A stretch of 45,381 bases of DNA from Myxococcota bacterium (GCA_030748735.1 JASMLK010000035.1:1-45381); one strand, 5' to 3'; shown: positions 17,077-27,159, counted from the first letter of the stretch. Translations and numbers: made by a program. The notes: generated by a model not told the origin, from the sequence alone.

Positions 17077-17922
17077 ATGCCTGCCGCCGCCAATCACGCT
17101 GAGCAACCCATCTACGTGCGACAGATGGACTTCCAGTTCGACGACGACCTCGACCCACTCGTCGTGGCGGGCGACCCCGAGCAGTCGTACATGGTGATCG
17201 GGTTGTCGCTTCTGCTTCCGTATCTCGAGCCGTACCTGATTCGGACCATGAAAGAAGCGAAGAAGGAGGTTCGCCACCCGCAGCTGCTCGACGACCTCGA
17301 GCGCTTCAGCGCGCAAGAAGGGCAGCACTACAAGCAGCACATCCGCCTCAACCAGGCGTTGCGCCTGGATTGCTTTCCCAAGCTCCCCGAACTCGAAGCA
17401 AAGCTCGACGCCGACTATCGACGCTTTTCGACGGAAAAGTCACTTCGCTTCAACCTGGCCTATGCGGAAGGCTTCGAGGCCCTGACGACGGCGAGTGCGC
17501 GCTTTTCGTTCGAACGCGGCGCCGACCCGAACATGCACCCGCAGGTCGGCGCGCTCCTGAACTGGCATCTCGTCGAAGAACTCGAGCATCGAACGGTCGC
17601 CTTCGACGTCTACGACCACCTCTACGGAGACTACTTCTATCGCCTGACGGCGGGGCTCTATGCCCAGTGGCACATGTCGTCGTTCATCCGCCACGTGACG
17701 CGACACATGATCGAAGCCGATCGCGAGGCCATCGAACGTTGCGGTGGTGAGGCCAGTCGTAAGGAACGCCTTCGCAAGGTATGGCCCGAGCTGCGCTCGC
17801 TACTCCTGCCGAAGGTGTTGCGCACCTACAGCCCGCGCTACACGCCGCACGACATTCCCTTCGACCCGGAACTCGAAGTGATGGCGGCCGAACTCAACCA
17901 GGCTGCCCGTTCGTATCACTGA
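17077..17922 (+). CDS. PF10118 family protein (predicted metal-dependent hydrolase)
   Basis: 281 residues from ATG 17077, with AGGAG upstream. His/Glu pairs in helices suggest a di-metal centre: S-A-Q-E-G-Q-H-Y-K-Q-H, Y-A-E-G-F-E-A-L, N-W-H-L-V-E-E-L-E-H-R and W-H-M. This E-x-x-H pattern is seen in ferritin-like and PF10118 proteins, often annotated as metal-dependent hydrolases without experiments. The N-terminus begins I-Y-V-R-Q-M-D-F-Q-F-D, also family-typical. An iron-dependent oxidase or desaturase-like role is equally possible from the ligand set. It ends 52 bases before a convergent alpha/beta-hydrolase gene. Confidence 0.75.
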   Translation: MPAAANHAEQPIYVRQMDFQFDDDLDPLVVAGDPEQSYMVIGLSLLLPYLEPYLIRTMKEAKKEVRHPQLLDDLERFSAQEGQHYKQHIRLNQALRLDCFPKLPELEAKLDADYRRFSTEKSLRFNLAYAEGFEALTTASARFSFERGADPNMHPQVGALLNWHLVEELEHRTVAFDVYDHLYGDYFYRLTAGLYAQWHMSSFIRHVTRHMIEADREAIERCGGEASRKERLRKVWPELRSLLLPKVLRTYSPRYTPHDIPFDPELEVMAAELNQAARSYH

Positions 17923-17974
17923 ACGAACGCGACTGCATTCGAATCGCGAAAGACGATGCGCCTGATCGCTTTCC

Positions 17975-18763
17975 TCAGTCGGCCTTTTCGTGGCGCTCGA
18001 TGAAGGCGCGCACGAGCGGATTGAACTCACCGGCTGCTTCGAAGTAGACCGAATGCCCGCACTCGGGAAACTCGGCCACCTCGACGCCGGGGATCAGCTC
18101 CGAAACGGCGCGCAAGGACTCGATCGGAAACAGCAGGTCGCGTCCGCCGAGCACCATGAGGGTGGGTACGCGGAGTTCACCCGCGCGCTCGGGTGTGATC
18201 GCACATTCGGGATCGAAGATCCGACCGAGCGCCGTCATGTCGACGTCCGTGTTGAGCCCGGAAATCTGGTCGTAGAGAAAGGCGAGTTCGGGCTGCACGT
18301 TTTCGAAACCCGGTGCGAGTGCGGCGCTCCCCTTCACCCCTTCCGCCTGGATGCGCTCACCGATCGACGCCGCCGCTTCGAGCACCCTGGGATGCGCGAT
18401 CCCTCCCGGCGTGCCGCACAGTACGAGACACGTGACCCGTTCTGGCGTTTCGAGCGCGGTACGCAGCCCCGTCCAGCCACCGAGTGATTGGCAGACCAGA
18501 CTCGCGCGCTCGACGCCTTCGTTGTCGAGGATGGCGCGCAGGTCGTCGGCGAAGTGGCTGGGATCGATCGCTCCCGGCTCGCAACGCGACCGTCCGAACG
18601 AGCGAAGGTCGAGGCGGATGACGCGGTGGTCGCGCGCGAACTCCGGCGCCTGCTGCCACCACGACATGCGATTGCCCCCCGCACCATGGGCGAACACGAT
18701 GGTGGGACCATCGCCTTCGACTTCGTAGTAGAGCGTGGCACCAGTGGCTTTGACGGTGGGCAT
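17975..18763 (-). CDS. Alpha/beta-hydrolase
   Basis: The start ATG 18763 is preceded by GAGGAG and gives 262 residues; the longer frame to 18991 overlaps the divergent gene. Features: oxyanion loop A-H-G-A-G-G-N, elbow V-C-Q-S93-L-G-G-W, acid strand L-G-G-R-D-L-L-F, and catalytic His in E-C-G-H-S-V-Y-F-E. The layout is that of small-molecule esterases and C-C hydrolases. It is divergent from the amidohydrolase lipoprotein with 92 bases between the starts, so a shared promoter region is likely. Confidence 0.85.
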   Translation of the reverse strand: MPTVKATGATLYYEVEGDGPTIVFAHGAGGNRMSWWQQAPEFARDHRVIRLDLRSFGRSRCEPGAIDPSHFADDLRAILDNEGVERASLVCQSLGGWTGLRTALETPERVTCLVLCGTPGGIAHPRVLEAAASIGERIQAEGVKGSAALAPGFENVQPELAFLYDQISGLNTDVDMTALGRIFDPECAITPERAGELRVPTLMVLGGRDLLFPIESLRAVSELIPGVEVAEFPECGHSVYFEAAGEFNPLVRAFIERHEKAD

Positions 18764-18855
18764 GGGGCTCCTCGCGTTGCTTGCGTTGGGCGGGCACGGG
18801 AAAGTACACGAGGCTGTGATGTAGAGTCGCGTGCAACCCAGAGGAGCCCCAGACG

Positions 18856-20055
18856 ATGCGACGCAGGCAATTCCTGACCGGGGTCGCGGCGACAGCCGCG
18901 CTCGAACTGACCGGCTGTTCGGACACGAGTCGCTACACCGAAGCCGACGTACGCAACCTCGCGGCGCAGCGCAAAGCCGAACGCGAAGCATCCGGGACGG
19001 GGCCCTGGGGCGAGCAGCGCTACGCGGGCTACCGGGGCCTGGCTGCCCTTCCCTATTTCGAGCTGGACGATGCGGGCCGCCTCGCCTGCACCGTCGAGGA
19101 CCTCCCTCCGATCCTCGACATCCACGCCCACCTCGGCATCACGATGCTCTTCGCGCCTCAACCCGACCTGATGGCGGAAAGCGATCGGGTGATCCACATC
19201 CTCGATGCCGATGGCCACGATCCCGCAATCCCGATCGATCTCGACCTCTACATCAACGCGAACTTCCGCGAACAAGACCTGGAAGCCCTGCGTTGGGGCG
19301 CCTTCAAGGGTGCGTTCACGGTGCCGCGGGAGGTCGCGACCCACACCGTCCCCAACCTGCTGAACGAAATGGACACCATGCGAATGCAGCAGGCGATGAT
19401 CCTCCCCGTTGCATTCGGGCTGCCCTTCGGCGACGACCTGAGCGACCGCTTCCTCACCGCACTCGAAAGCGCGAACGCGCCCGATCGCTTGATCCCCGGC
19501 GCCGCGGCGCACCATCGCGACGCGAACGCGGTCGAAAAGCTCGAGCGCTACGCAAAGGCTGGCGCGCGCATGGTCAAGATGCACCCACCGATGGGCCGCT
19601 TCTACGCCGACGACGAACGCAACGATCCGATCTACGAGGCCTGCGATCGGCTCGGGCTGCCCGTGTTGTTCCACGGCGGTCGTGCGGGTATCGAACCCGA
19701 GTCGATGCACCCCTACGGCGTGATGCGCCACTACGAGCGCGCCCTCGAGCGCTATCGCGGCGTGCAGTTCGTGCTCGGGCACAGCGGAGCACGCGACGTC
19801 GAAGACGCCCTACGCCTCGCCGACCGCCACCCCAACCTCTGGTACGACCTGCATGGCCAGGGCGTGACCGTGCTCGGCCGCATGCTCGAAACGATCGACA
19901 ACGAGCGGCTGCTCTTCGGCACCGACTGGCCCTTCTATCACCTCGGCGCCTCCCTTGCGAAGGTGCTGCTCGTGACCGAGGGCGAGCCGGAAGCGCGCCG
20001 CAGGATCCTCAGGGGCAACGCGGCCCGGCTGCTCGGGCTGCCGGACATCGCCTGA
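18856..20055 (+). CDS. Amidohydrolase-2 family lipoprotein with Tat-type signal
   Basis: 399 residues. The N-terminus R-R-R-Q-F-L-T-G is a twin-arginine motif and the signal ends in L-T-G-C21, a lipobox, so the protein is probably folded in the cytoplasm and lipid-anchored outside. Metal ligands of the TIM barrel appear in order: L-D-I-H-A-H-L-G, V-L-F-H-G-G, V-L-G-H-S-G-A and L-F-G-T-D-W-P-F. These match the amidohydrolase-2 (decarboxylase/lactonase-type) family; substrate unknown. The last part, I-L-R-G-N-A-A-R-L-L-G-L, is the usual family ending. The stop is 17 bases from the convergent CBS gene. Confidence 0.85.
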   Translation: MRRRQFLTGVAATAALELTGCSDTSRYTEADVRNLAAQRKAEREASGTGPWGEQRYAGYRGLAALPYFELDDAGRLACTVEDLPPILDIHAHLGITMLFAPQPDLMAESDRVIHILDADGHDPAIPIDLDLYINANFREQDLEALRWGAFKGAFTVPREVATHTVPNLLNEMDTMRMQQAMILPVAFGLPFGDDLSDRFLTALESANAPDRLIPGAAAHHRDANAVEKLERYAKAGARMVKMHPPMGRFYADDERNDPIYEACDRLGLPVLFHGGRAGIEPESMHPYGVMRHYERALERYRGVQFVLGHSGARDVEDALRLADRHPNLWYDLHGQGVTVLGRMLETIDNERLLFGTDWPFYHLGASLAKVLLVTEGEPEARRRILRGNAARLLGLPDIA

Positions 20056-20072
20056 AACTGCGATCCGCTGGT

Positions 20073-20540
20073 TCAGGAAGTCGCGGACTTCGTCACGACG
20101 TTTTCGTCGCCCGAAGACCAGAGCACCGTTGCGAGGGCCTGCAGCAAGTCGGTCTGGGTCAGGATGCCGTCGAGGTGGCCCCGCTCGTCGACGATCGGCA
20201 GGCAGCCGAAGCGCCCTTCGAGCATCCGGGTGACGGCTTCCTCGAGTTGCGCGTCAGCAGCGATCGTCACCGGCGCATCCGTCATGGCGTCGGCCACGGA
20301 GACGTCGAGCACCGATTGACGCGTGTCCGCGTCGAGGGGCTGGGTGAGGCTGACCGGAACCGGGAGGGCAGCGCGAAGGTCTTCGAAGGACACGATCCCG
20401 CAGACAGAGCCGCTCGGGTCGACGACGGGCAGGTGGCGGATCGCGTGGTCGATCATCAGCTCGAGCGCAGCGAGGGCTGCAGTATCGCGCTCGATCGAAA
20501 CCGGCGTACCGGTCATGAACGCCTTCACTTCGACTTCCAT
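20073..20540 (-). CDS. Two-CBS-domain regulatory protein
   Basis: 155 residues from ATG 20540, with AGGAGG nearby. Two CBS modules are visible, each with a P-V-V-D or P-I-V-D-E turn: one around residues 6-60 (I-R-H-L-P-V-V-D-P-S-G) and one around 85-140 (F-G-C-L-P-I-V-D-E-R-G-H-L-D-G-I-L-T-Q-T-D). CBS pairs bind adenine nucleotides and switch partner proteins. No catalytic domain is attached. It runs in the same direction as the radical SAM gene upstream (38 bases apart) and may be cotranscribed with it. Confidence 0.85.
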   Translation of the reverse strand: MEVEVKAFMTGTPVSIERDTAALAALELMIDHAIRHLPVVDPSGSVCGIVSFEDLRAALPVPVSLTQPLDADTRQSVLDVSVADAMTDAPVTIAADAQLEEAVTRMLEGRFGCLPIVDERGHLDGILTQTDLLQALATVLWSSGDENVVTKSATS

Positions 20541-20578
20541 CTTCCTTCCTCCTGAGATCGCCGCCCTGGGTGGGTCGA

Positions 20579-21688
<1,110 letters not shown>

Positions 21689-21754
21689 ACAAACCTTGCC
21701 TCGTCGTCACTGGCGACGATGACCCGTGAAGTAAGCACCCAAGGGAGGATGGCA

Positions 21755-23110
21755 ATGCCGGAAGTCCGGTCACCCGCAGTCGCCGGGCAGTTCTACCCCG
21801 CCGATCCCGTGTCCCTGCGCACCTCGGTGCGCGAGTACCTGGAAGCGGGCCATCGTCCAGGCGGTGCCCCGCCCAAGGCGCTCATCGCGCCACATGCGGG
21901 CTACGTCTATTCCGGGCCGATCGCAGGGTCGGCCTACGCCGCCCTCGAGCCGCTTCGGGGCCGGATCGAACGGGTCGTCTTGCTCGGCCCTGCCCACCGG
22001 GTCTTCGTGCGCGGGCTGGCCGCACCCACGGTGGAAGTCTTCGCGACGCCCCTCGGTGAAGTCGCGATCGACCAGTCTGCGATCGCCATGCTCGCGGATC
22101 TCCCGCAGGTCACCCTTTCCGACCGCGCCCACGCGCCCGAGCATTCCCTCGAAGTTCAGCTGCCCTTCCTGCAGGAAGTCCTCGGGCAGTTCACCCTCGT
22201 GCCGCTCGTCGTGGGCGACGCGACCGGGGGCGAGGTCGCCGAGGTGTTGGACCGACTCTGGGGCGGAGACGAAACCTTGATCGTGGTGAGTTCGGACCTC
22301 AGCCACTACCTCGACTACGAAACGGCGCGCCACATGGACGAAGCCACGAGCCACGCGATCGAAGCGATGCATCCCGAGCAGATCGAAACCGAAGGCGCAT
22401 GCGGACGCATCCCGGTGCAGGGCTTGCTGTTGGCCGCCCGCGATCACGGACTGCGGCCCACGACGGTGGACCTTCGCAACTCGGGCGACACCGCGGGGCC
22501 GCGAGACGGCGTCGTGGGCTACGGGGCGTATCTGTTGAAGCCGGAAACATCGAATGACGCTTCGAGCCCGTCTCGTTCACTCAAGCGATTCGCGCTCGAG
22601 TGCATCGAACACGGCCTCGACCACGAGCAACGCCCGCCGAAAATCGCCGAACGCGACCTCCCCGACGAATGGCGCACGCCGCGGGCCTGCTTCACGACCC
22701 TGCGACTCGCAGGCGAATTGCGCGGTTGCATGGGGAGCTTCGACGTCACGCAGTCCCTGGCGATGAACGTTGCGCGAACCGCCTGCCGCGCGGCCTTCGA
22801 AGACCCGCGCTTCGGCCCTCTGTCACGAGAAGAGTTCGATCGGCTCGAGGTCGAAATATCGATCCTGGGCGAACCCCAGCCTCTTCCCGCCGACTCTCGG
22901 GCCGAACTGATCGCACGACTCGTTCCAGGGGTAGACGGACTGATCGTCCGCGACGGCCCGCACCAGGCGACCTTCCTGCCGGACGTATGGGGGTCTTTGC
23001 CCGATCCCGACGACTTCGTCGACGCACTCCTCACCAAGGCGGGGCTCCCAACGGGCCATTGGTCTCCTATTCTGCAGTTCGAGCGCTACACGACGACGAA
23101 GGCCGACTGA
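21755..23110 (+). CDS. amrB-amrA: AmmeMemoRadiSam system Memo-AMMECR1 fusion protein
   Basis: 451 residues from ATG 21755, six bases after GGAGG; ATG 21749 overlaps that site and is less likely. Residues 1-265 are Memo (LigB dioxygenase-like fold): P-H47-A-G-Y-V-Y-S-G, L-G-P-A-H81-R, E-H-S-L-E-V-Q-L-P-F, S-S-D-L-S-H-Y and A-C216-G-R-I-P. His, His and Cys correspond to the metal ligands reported for human MEMO1. Residues about 275-451 are AMMECR1: A-C-F-T-T-L-R-L-A-G-E-L-R-G-C-M-G and V-E-I-S-I-L. The longer frame back to 20570 runs antisense through the radical SAM gene and is rejected. Function is unknown; the two genes diverge with 66 bases between starts. Confidence 0.92.
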   Translation: MPEVRSPAVAGQFYPADPVSLRTSVREYLEAGHRPGGAPPKALIAPHAGYVYSGPIAGSAYAALEPLRGRIERVVLLGPAHRVFVRGLAAPTVEVFATPLGEVAIDQSAIAMLADLPQVTLSDRAHAPEHSLEVQLPFLQEVLGQFTLVPLVVGDATGGEVAEVLDRLWGGDETLIVVSSDLSHYLDYETARHMDEATSHAIEAMHPEQIETEGACGRIPVQGLLLAARDHGLRPTTVDLRNSGDTAGPRDGVVGYGAYLLKPETSNDASSPSRSLKRFALECIEHGLDHEQRPPKIAERDLPDEWRTPRACFTTLRLAGELRGCMGSFDVTQSLAMNVARTACRAAFEDPRFGPLSREEFDRLEVEISILGEPQPLPADSRAELIARLVPGVDGLIVRDGPHQATFLPDVWGSLPDPDDFVDALLTKAGLPTGHWSPILQFERYTTTKAD

Positions 23111-23179
23111 CGCGGACGGGCAGCTCCTGCCGCAGCACGAGCAGGCGACGCGTCGCTGCACAGAAAGGAGCCACCCCGA

Positions 23180-23578
23180 GTGGAGACGCGACCCTATTTC
23201 GTGATTGGTGATCTGTTGGCGACCACGGCTGTCGGTGCACTCGCCGGACTCGTGACCGCGCTGCTCATTCCGGTCGGCTGGAACATGATGGTTGCGATGC
23301 TGGTGGGGATGGCGCTCGGCATGATCGTGTCGCTCCCGGGTAGCTTCGCCTTCATGCCCTTCTTCGGGGCGATGGAGATCATGGTCCCCACCATGTTGGC
23401 GGGGATGTTCGCCGGCATGTGGATCGCCATGGCCGCAGCGATGAACCCGATGTCCGCAGGTGACGGCGCTGGCTACGGCGCCGCGATCGGCGTTGGTTGT
23501 TTCTTCGTCACCTACGCCCTGAACGCCTGGTTCCGTCGCGGGCACCGCGCACCCAGCGCGCCCGAAGGAGCCAACTGA
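23180..23578 (+). CDS. Small membrane protein, Met/Gly-rich helices
   Basis: 132 residues from GTG 23180, with AAAGGAG upstream. Three or four hydrophobic helices, rich in Met, Gly and Ala (A-M-L-V-G-M-A-L-G-M, M-L-A-G-M-F-A-G-M-W), end in a short basic tail. The family is not recognised. The stop overlaps the start of the methyltransferase gene (TGATG), so the two are coupled. The Met-rich helices could suit metal handling, but this is a guess. Confidence 0.65.
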   Translation: METRPYFVIGDLLATTAVGALAGLVTALLIPVGWNMMVAMLVGMALGMIVSLPGSFAFMPFFGAMEIMVPTMLAGMFAGMWIAMAAAMNPMSAGDGAGYGAAIGVGCFFVTYALNAWFRRGHRAPSAPEGAN

Positions 23579-24195
23579 TGGACCTCGCGACCAAGGCCAA
23601 GTGGGACAAGGCCGCACCCAACTTCGATCTCATGAGTGGCTACGGCCCCGAGAAGCGCTGGGAACCCTACAAGCGCGCCTTCTTCTCGCAGATGGGAGAC
23701 GGAAAGATCCTCTTCCTCGCAGTCGGGACCGGGCTCGACATCCCCTTCTTTCCTCCCGGCAAGCACATCGTCGGGATCGACATCTCGGACAAGATGCTCG
23801 AAAAGGCACAGCCCCGCGTCGAGGCCTACCAGGGCGACCTGGAAACCCGCCACATGGACGTCCACCACCTCGACTACCCCGACGGCCACTTCGATCAGGT
23901 CTTCACCTCGTGCACGTTCTGCTCGGTCCCGCAGCCGATCGAAGGACTGAAAGCACTACGACGCGTGCTCGCTCCGGGCGGCGAACTCCACATGTTCGAG
24001 CACACCGGATCGAAGGTCTTTCCGCTGAGCCTGATGATGACCTTCATGACGCAGCTGTCGAAACGCGTCGGCCCCGAGATGAACCGCGACACGGTTTCGA
24101 ACGTCGAAGCTGCGGGCTTCACGAGCATCCGGGTGGAGCCGGTGTATCTCGACGTCGTGAAGACCATCCACGCGATGGCTCCGCCGAACGCGTAG
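23578..24195 (+). CDS. Class I SAM-dependent methyltransferase
   Basis: 205 residues. Motif I is F-L-A-V-G-T-G-L-D; the acid of motif II lies in V-G-I-D-I-S-D-K-M-L-E-K-A; then F-D-Q-V-F-T-S-C-T-F-C-S-V-P (motif IV-like) and R-R-V-L-A-P-G-G-E-L-H-M-F-E-H-T-G. This pattern is that of UbiE/METTL7-like small-molecule methyltransferases, often acting on lipids or thiols. It resembles the gene at 42572-43192 in design. It is translationally coupled to the small membrane protein, which suggests a membrane-associated substrate. The frame from 23497 reads through the upstream gene and is rejected. Confidence 0.85.
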   Translation: MDLATKAKWDKAAPNFDLMSGYGPEKRWEPYKRAFFSQMGDGKILFLAVGTGLDIPFFPPGKHIVGIDISDKMLEKAQPRVEAYQGDLETRHMDVHHLDYPDGHFDQVFTSCTFCSVPQPIEGLKALRRVLAPGGELHMFEHTGSKVFPLSLMMTFMTQLSKRVGPEMNRDTVSNVEAAGFTSIRVEPVYLDVVKTIHAMAPPNA

Positions 24196-24197
24196 CG

Positions 24198-25466
24198 TCA
24201 CGCGCGTAGCGGGCGCCGCGCCATCAACTCGAAGTCCACGCCTCGGCTGTAGCGGGCCATCTTCATTTCCGCCGGCTCGTCGAGGGCTTCGGCACTGGGG
24301 TCGATTTCGATCTCCCAGGCAAATCGTGCCGTGCCCGAACCGACCGGCGCGCAACGCGCCTTCGGATTGACCACTGAAGCGATCGTCTGGATCGCTTCGC
24401 TCGACCCTCGCATCAGTGTGCCGAACCAGCTGTGATCGTCCGCCTCTTCGAGTGCGGGGCAATCACGAAGCTCGACCTTCAGGGTGCCGGCGGGTGTCGT
24501 TTCGACGCTCAGGTCGACGTAGGCTCGCGGCTGGAAGTGGGGGTGGAGTTCGAAGATGGTTGCGATCGACTCGATCGAGTCGTCGAGTTCGAGCGCCCGC
24601 TTCAGGCGATAGGCACCCACGCCTGCCGCACCGATCCATTGGCCACGGCCCAACTCATGCACGGCCTCGGCCCCGTGCCGCTGGTCCACGTTCAGCAGGA
24701 ACGAACGCGCAAGGAGGTGGGCCTGGACCGCCGCTTCCTGACACACGGCGAGCAACGCGCGGTGGCTCAGGTCTTCCAACTGGAAGCCCGGGTCGAACGC
24801 TCCGCTGTAGTCCGGCCATCCGCCGGGTTCGAGATCCTCGTCGGGAAGCTCGATCGGAACACTTGCGATCAACGACTTCCGCATGAGCGGCAGATTCGGG
24901 TGCTGCTCGTATGGAGTCGGGTCATCCTGGTCGATGAACACGCGCCAACGGCAATGGGGATAGCGACCACTCGGGTTGCGCGGCGGACGATGGATGGCTC
25001 GCATCTTCATGCAGGGATGCGTCGCAGCCGCCGTGGCATCGAAGGTCGGATCTTCGATCGCATGGCACATGTTGTGAACCCGCTGTTCACCGAACGGCTC
25101 GACGTCGAGCAAAGCCCCGCAGTGCGGTAGCCAGAATTCCCCCGCTTCCGGACTGTCGAGCCGAAATTGGAAGTCCATGAACTGCGCGGGCGCCCCGATT
25201 TCGAGCTGCAGATTCTTGAAAACGGTGGCGACTGTCGAACCTTCGAAGTCGAGCGCCTTCTGCATGCGCACCGAGTAGATCGGACTCGCCCCCATCCACT
25301 CATCGATCGAGAGTTGGATCTGCGCTTCTTCTCCCACGAGCCTGGTCGCCATCGGAAGCCCGACCCGGTCTTGCAGGTGTCCGATCAGCAGGTACTCGCG
25401 ACCAACGCAGCAGAGTTCCTCGCGAGACAACTCGGCGAGTTTTCGATGGGGTGTAGACGAGGGCAT
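24198..25466 (-). CDS. Unrecognised 422-residue protein
   Basis: Soluble, no signal or membrane helices. It is Cys- and His-rich in places: E-L-C-C-V-G-R-E-Y-L, L-P-H-C-G-A-L-L-D-V-E-P-F-G, V-H-N-M-C-H-A-I-E-D-P-T-F-D and T-H-P-C-M-K-M-R-A-I-H-R-P-P-R. The clustered Cys/His in residues about 115-160 suggests a metal or catalytic site. A second region, A-V-Q-A-H-L-L-A-R-S-F-L-L-N-V-D-Q-R-H-G, recalls helical enzymes. I cannot name the family. Start ATG 25466 is poorly marked; a candidate small gene overlaps its 5' end in another frame. It ends two bases after the convergent methyltransferase. Confidence 0.7.
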   Translation of the reverse strand: MPSSTPHRKLAELSREELCCVGREYLLIGHLQDRVGLPMATRLVGEEAQIQLSIDEWMGASPIYSVRMQKALDFEGSTVATVFKNLQLEIGAPAQFMDFQFRLDSPEAGEFWLPHCGALLDVEPFGEQRVHNMCHAIEDPTFDATAAATHPCMKMRAIHRPPRNPSGRYPHCRWRVFIDQDDPTPYEQHPNLPLMRKSLIASVPIELPDEDLEPGGWPDYSGAFDPGFQLEDLSHRALLAVCQEAAVQAHLLARSFLLNVDQRHGAEAVHELGRGQWIGAAGVGAYRLKRALELDDSIESIATIFELHPHFQPRAYVDLSVETTPAGTLKVELRDCPALEEADDHSWFGTLMRGSSEAIQTIASVVNPKARCAPVGSGTARFAWEIEIDPSAEALDEPAEMKMARYSRGVDFELMARRPLRA

Positions 25467-25632
25467 TCGGGGTATCTCTCTTCGTTTCCGGGCTAGCCCG
25501 GATGGTGTGCGCGTGGTAGTCGCTGAAGTCGGTGTCCTGGGTGCGGTAGCGCGGCCGTGAGTCCGGGGCGTCGAGCGTCAGGTCGTAGTGCTCACTCTCG
25601 GTCTCGTCGTAGTAGCCGACGCGCCCCCTCAT
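25300..25632 (-). CDS. Candidate small ORF coupled to the sulfatase-like gene
   Basis: ATG 25632 overlaps the sulfatase-like gene's stop as ATGA. The first 50 codons use almost only G or C at the third base and give a Tyr/Asp-rich sequence (V-G-Y-Y-D-E-T-E-S-E-H-Y-D-L-T-L-D, then T-D-F-S-D-Y-H-A-H-T-I-R). After about residue 55 the frame enters the 5' end of the gene at 25466 and loses coding character before its stop at 25300. So either a short gene is truncated or frameshifted here, or this is a real overlapping gene. No family is recognised. Confidence 0.35.
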   Translation of the reverse strand: MRGRVGYYDETESEHYDLTLDAPDSRPRYRTQDTDFSDYHAHTIRASPETKRDTPNALVYTPSKTRRVVSRGTLLRWSRVPADRTPARPGRASDGDQARGRRSADPTLDR

Positions 25633-27053
25633 TCGACCAGGTACCCCATCGCCTTCAGCTGTTCGATCACACGTGGATCCGCGCGTTCGGGGGGGGCGTG
25701 GTCGCGCTGACGATCGAAAGCGTCCATGACTTCGCGCGCAAACTCGGTGACCAAAGCCTCGTGCTCGATTGCAACGTCGAGCTGCTCTCCCGGGTCGCGG
25801 CTGTGATCGTAGAGCTCGCGTGGCCGCACCTCGAAGTAGTCCGACTGCGGCCGGCACACGGTCGTGATGTCGTCCGGGTTGTGGATGTAGTGCCAGCGGT
25901 CGGTTCGCACGGTCCCGATCCACCCGGTCCCCGGCCTGTTGTATTCCGCGAAGGCCCGTGTGAAACGATCCGGCGCACCCGGCTCGCGGTTGATGAGCGG
26001 CAGCAGGCTCTGCCCTTCGACCCCCACCGGTACGTCCACACCCAACATTTCGAGCAGACTCGGTGTGACGTCGATGTTCTCGACCAGCGAATCGACGCGC
26101 CGACCCGCGTGATTGCGATCGGGCAGCCGAATCACGAGCGGGATGTGGAGCACCGCGTCGTACACCGAGCACGAGTGGTAGTAGTAGTTGTTGTGTTGCA
26201 GCAGCTCTTCACCGTGATCCGAAGTGAAGACGAAGATCGTGTCGTCGAAGTCGCCGCGTCGCTCGAGGGCGTCGACGATCTCGCCCATCATGGCGTCTGA
26301 ATAGAGCACTTCGCCGTCGTAGAGGCCAACGACGTGCTCGCGATCGTCGTCGGCGGGGGCCTTCTTCGAGAGCATCACATCATCGAGATAACTGCGATGC
26401 CCCGTCGCGGGGCCCGCATAGCCCGGGTCGGTGAAGCGATCGAAGCGCTTCGGGGGCAGGTACTCTTCGTGCGGGGCCTTGTAGTGCACCCAGAGCAGAT
26501 AGGGCTCTTCCGGCGCAGAAGCGATCCAGTCGAGCGACTTGCGGTGCACATCTTCGTCGGTCCCACAGAAGTTCGTGTCGAAGTTGCGGGTGAAGACGCC
26601 ACACGCGTTCCCAAGGAAGGCCGCCGTGGCATACCCGCGGGCCTGGAGGACGCTCGCCAGCGTCGGCACGTCATCTGCCAGCAGGTCGCCGTTTTGCCGA
26701 ACGTTCGACGACCTGGGGTACAGGCTCGTGAAGAGCGAAACCAGAGAGGGCCAGGTCAAGCCGCGTGGGGCCCGCGCGCGGTCGAAGACGATCGCTTCTT
26801 GCGCGAGCCGGTCGAGACGGGGGCTCGTGTCACGCGCGTAGCCGTGGATGCCGAGGTGATCGGCGCGCAGGGTGTCGATCGAAACGATGACGACATTGCG
26901 CCCCTCGTACGCACCGGGCGCAATCGCGATGGCCTCAGGTGGCGGCGCGTCCAGAGAGCAAGCCGCAACGGTGACCACGACCAGCACCGTCGCCGCGAAG
27001 AATCGCGCGAGTCTCTTCACGTCTGCCACCACGCCTCTGCGCGCGCTCCCCAC
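25629..27053 (-). CDS. Sulfatase-like lipoprotein with Thr at the nucleophile position
   Basis: 474 residues with a signal sequence ending V-T-V-A-A-C32 (lipobox). AP-superfamily motifs: V-V-I-V-S-I-D60-T-L-R-A-D-H-L, then R-G-L-T100-W-P-S-L-V-S-L-F-T-S, F-V-F-T-S-D-H-G-E-E and a C-terminal R-E-L-Y-D-H-S-R-D-P-G-E. Thr100 stands where sulfatases have Cys or Ser, and the Arg two residues after Pro is missing. The tail Q-L-K-A-M-G-Y-L-V-E is a variant of the L-G-Y ending seen in the two sulfatase-like genes at the window's left end. Start is uncertain: GTG at 27053, 27032, 27029 or 27020 are all in frame. The substrate may be a phospho- or sulfo-ester outside the cell. Confidence 0.85.
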   Translation of the reverse strand: MGSARRGVVADVKRLARFFAATVLVVVTVAACSLDAPPPEAIAIAPGAYEGRNVVIVSIDTLRADHLGIHGYARDTSPRLDRLAQEAIVFDRARAPRGLTWPSLVSLFTSLYPRSSNVRQNGDLLADDVPTLASVLQARGYATAAFLGNACGVFTRNFDTNFCGTDEDVHRKSLDWIASAPEEPYLLWVHYKAPHEEYLPPKRFDRFTDPGYAGPATGHRSYLDDVMLSKKAPADDDREHVVGLYDGEVLYSDAMMGEIVDALERRGDFDDTIFVFTSDHGEELLQHNNYYYHSCSVYDAVLHIPLVIRLPDRNHAGRRVDSLVENIDVTPSLLEMLGVDVPVGVEGQSLLPLINREPGAPDRFTRAFAEYNRPGTGWIGTVRTDRWHYIHNPDDITTVCRPQSDYFEVRPRELYDHSRDPGEQLDVAIEHEALVTEFAREVMDAFDRQRDHAPPERADPRVIEQLKAMGYLVE

Positions 27054-27159
27054 ATCAGGTGAACGTTAGCCGAGCCACCCCGCCAAGGGTACGCGTCGAC
27101 GTTGAAGCACTCGAAGGCCGGTGCAACCATCGCACGCTCAGCGCACTGGAGACCGACCT

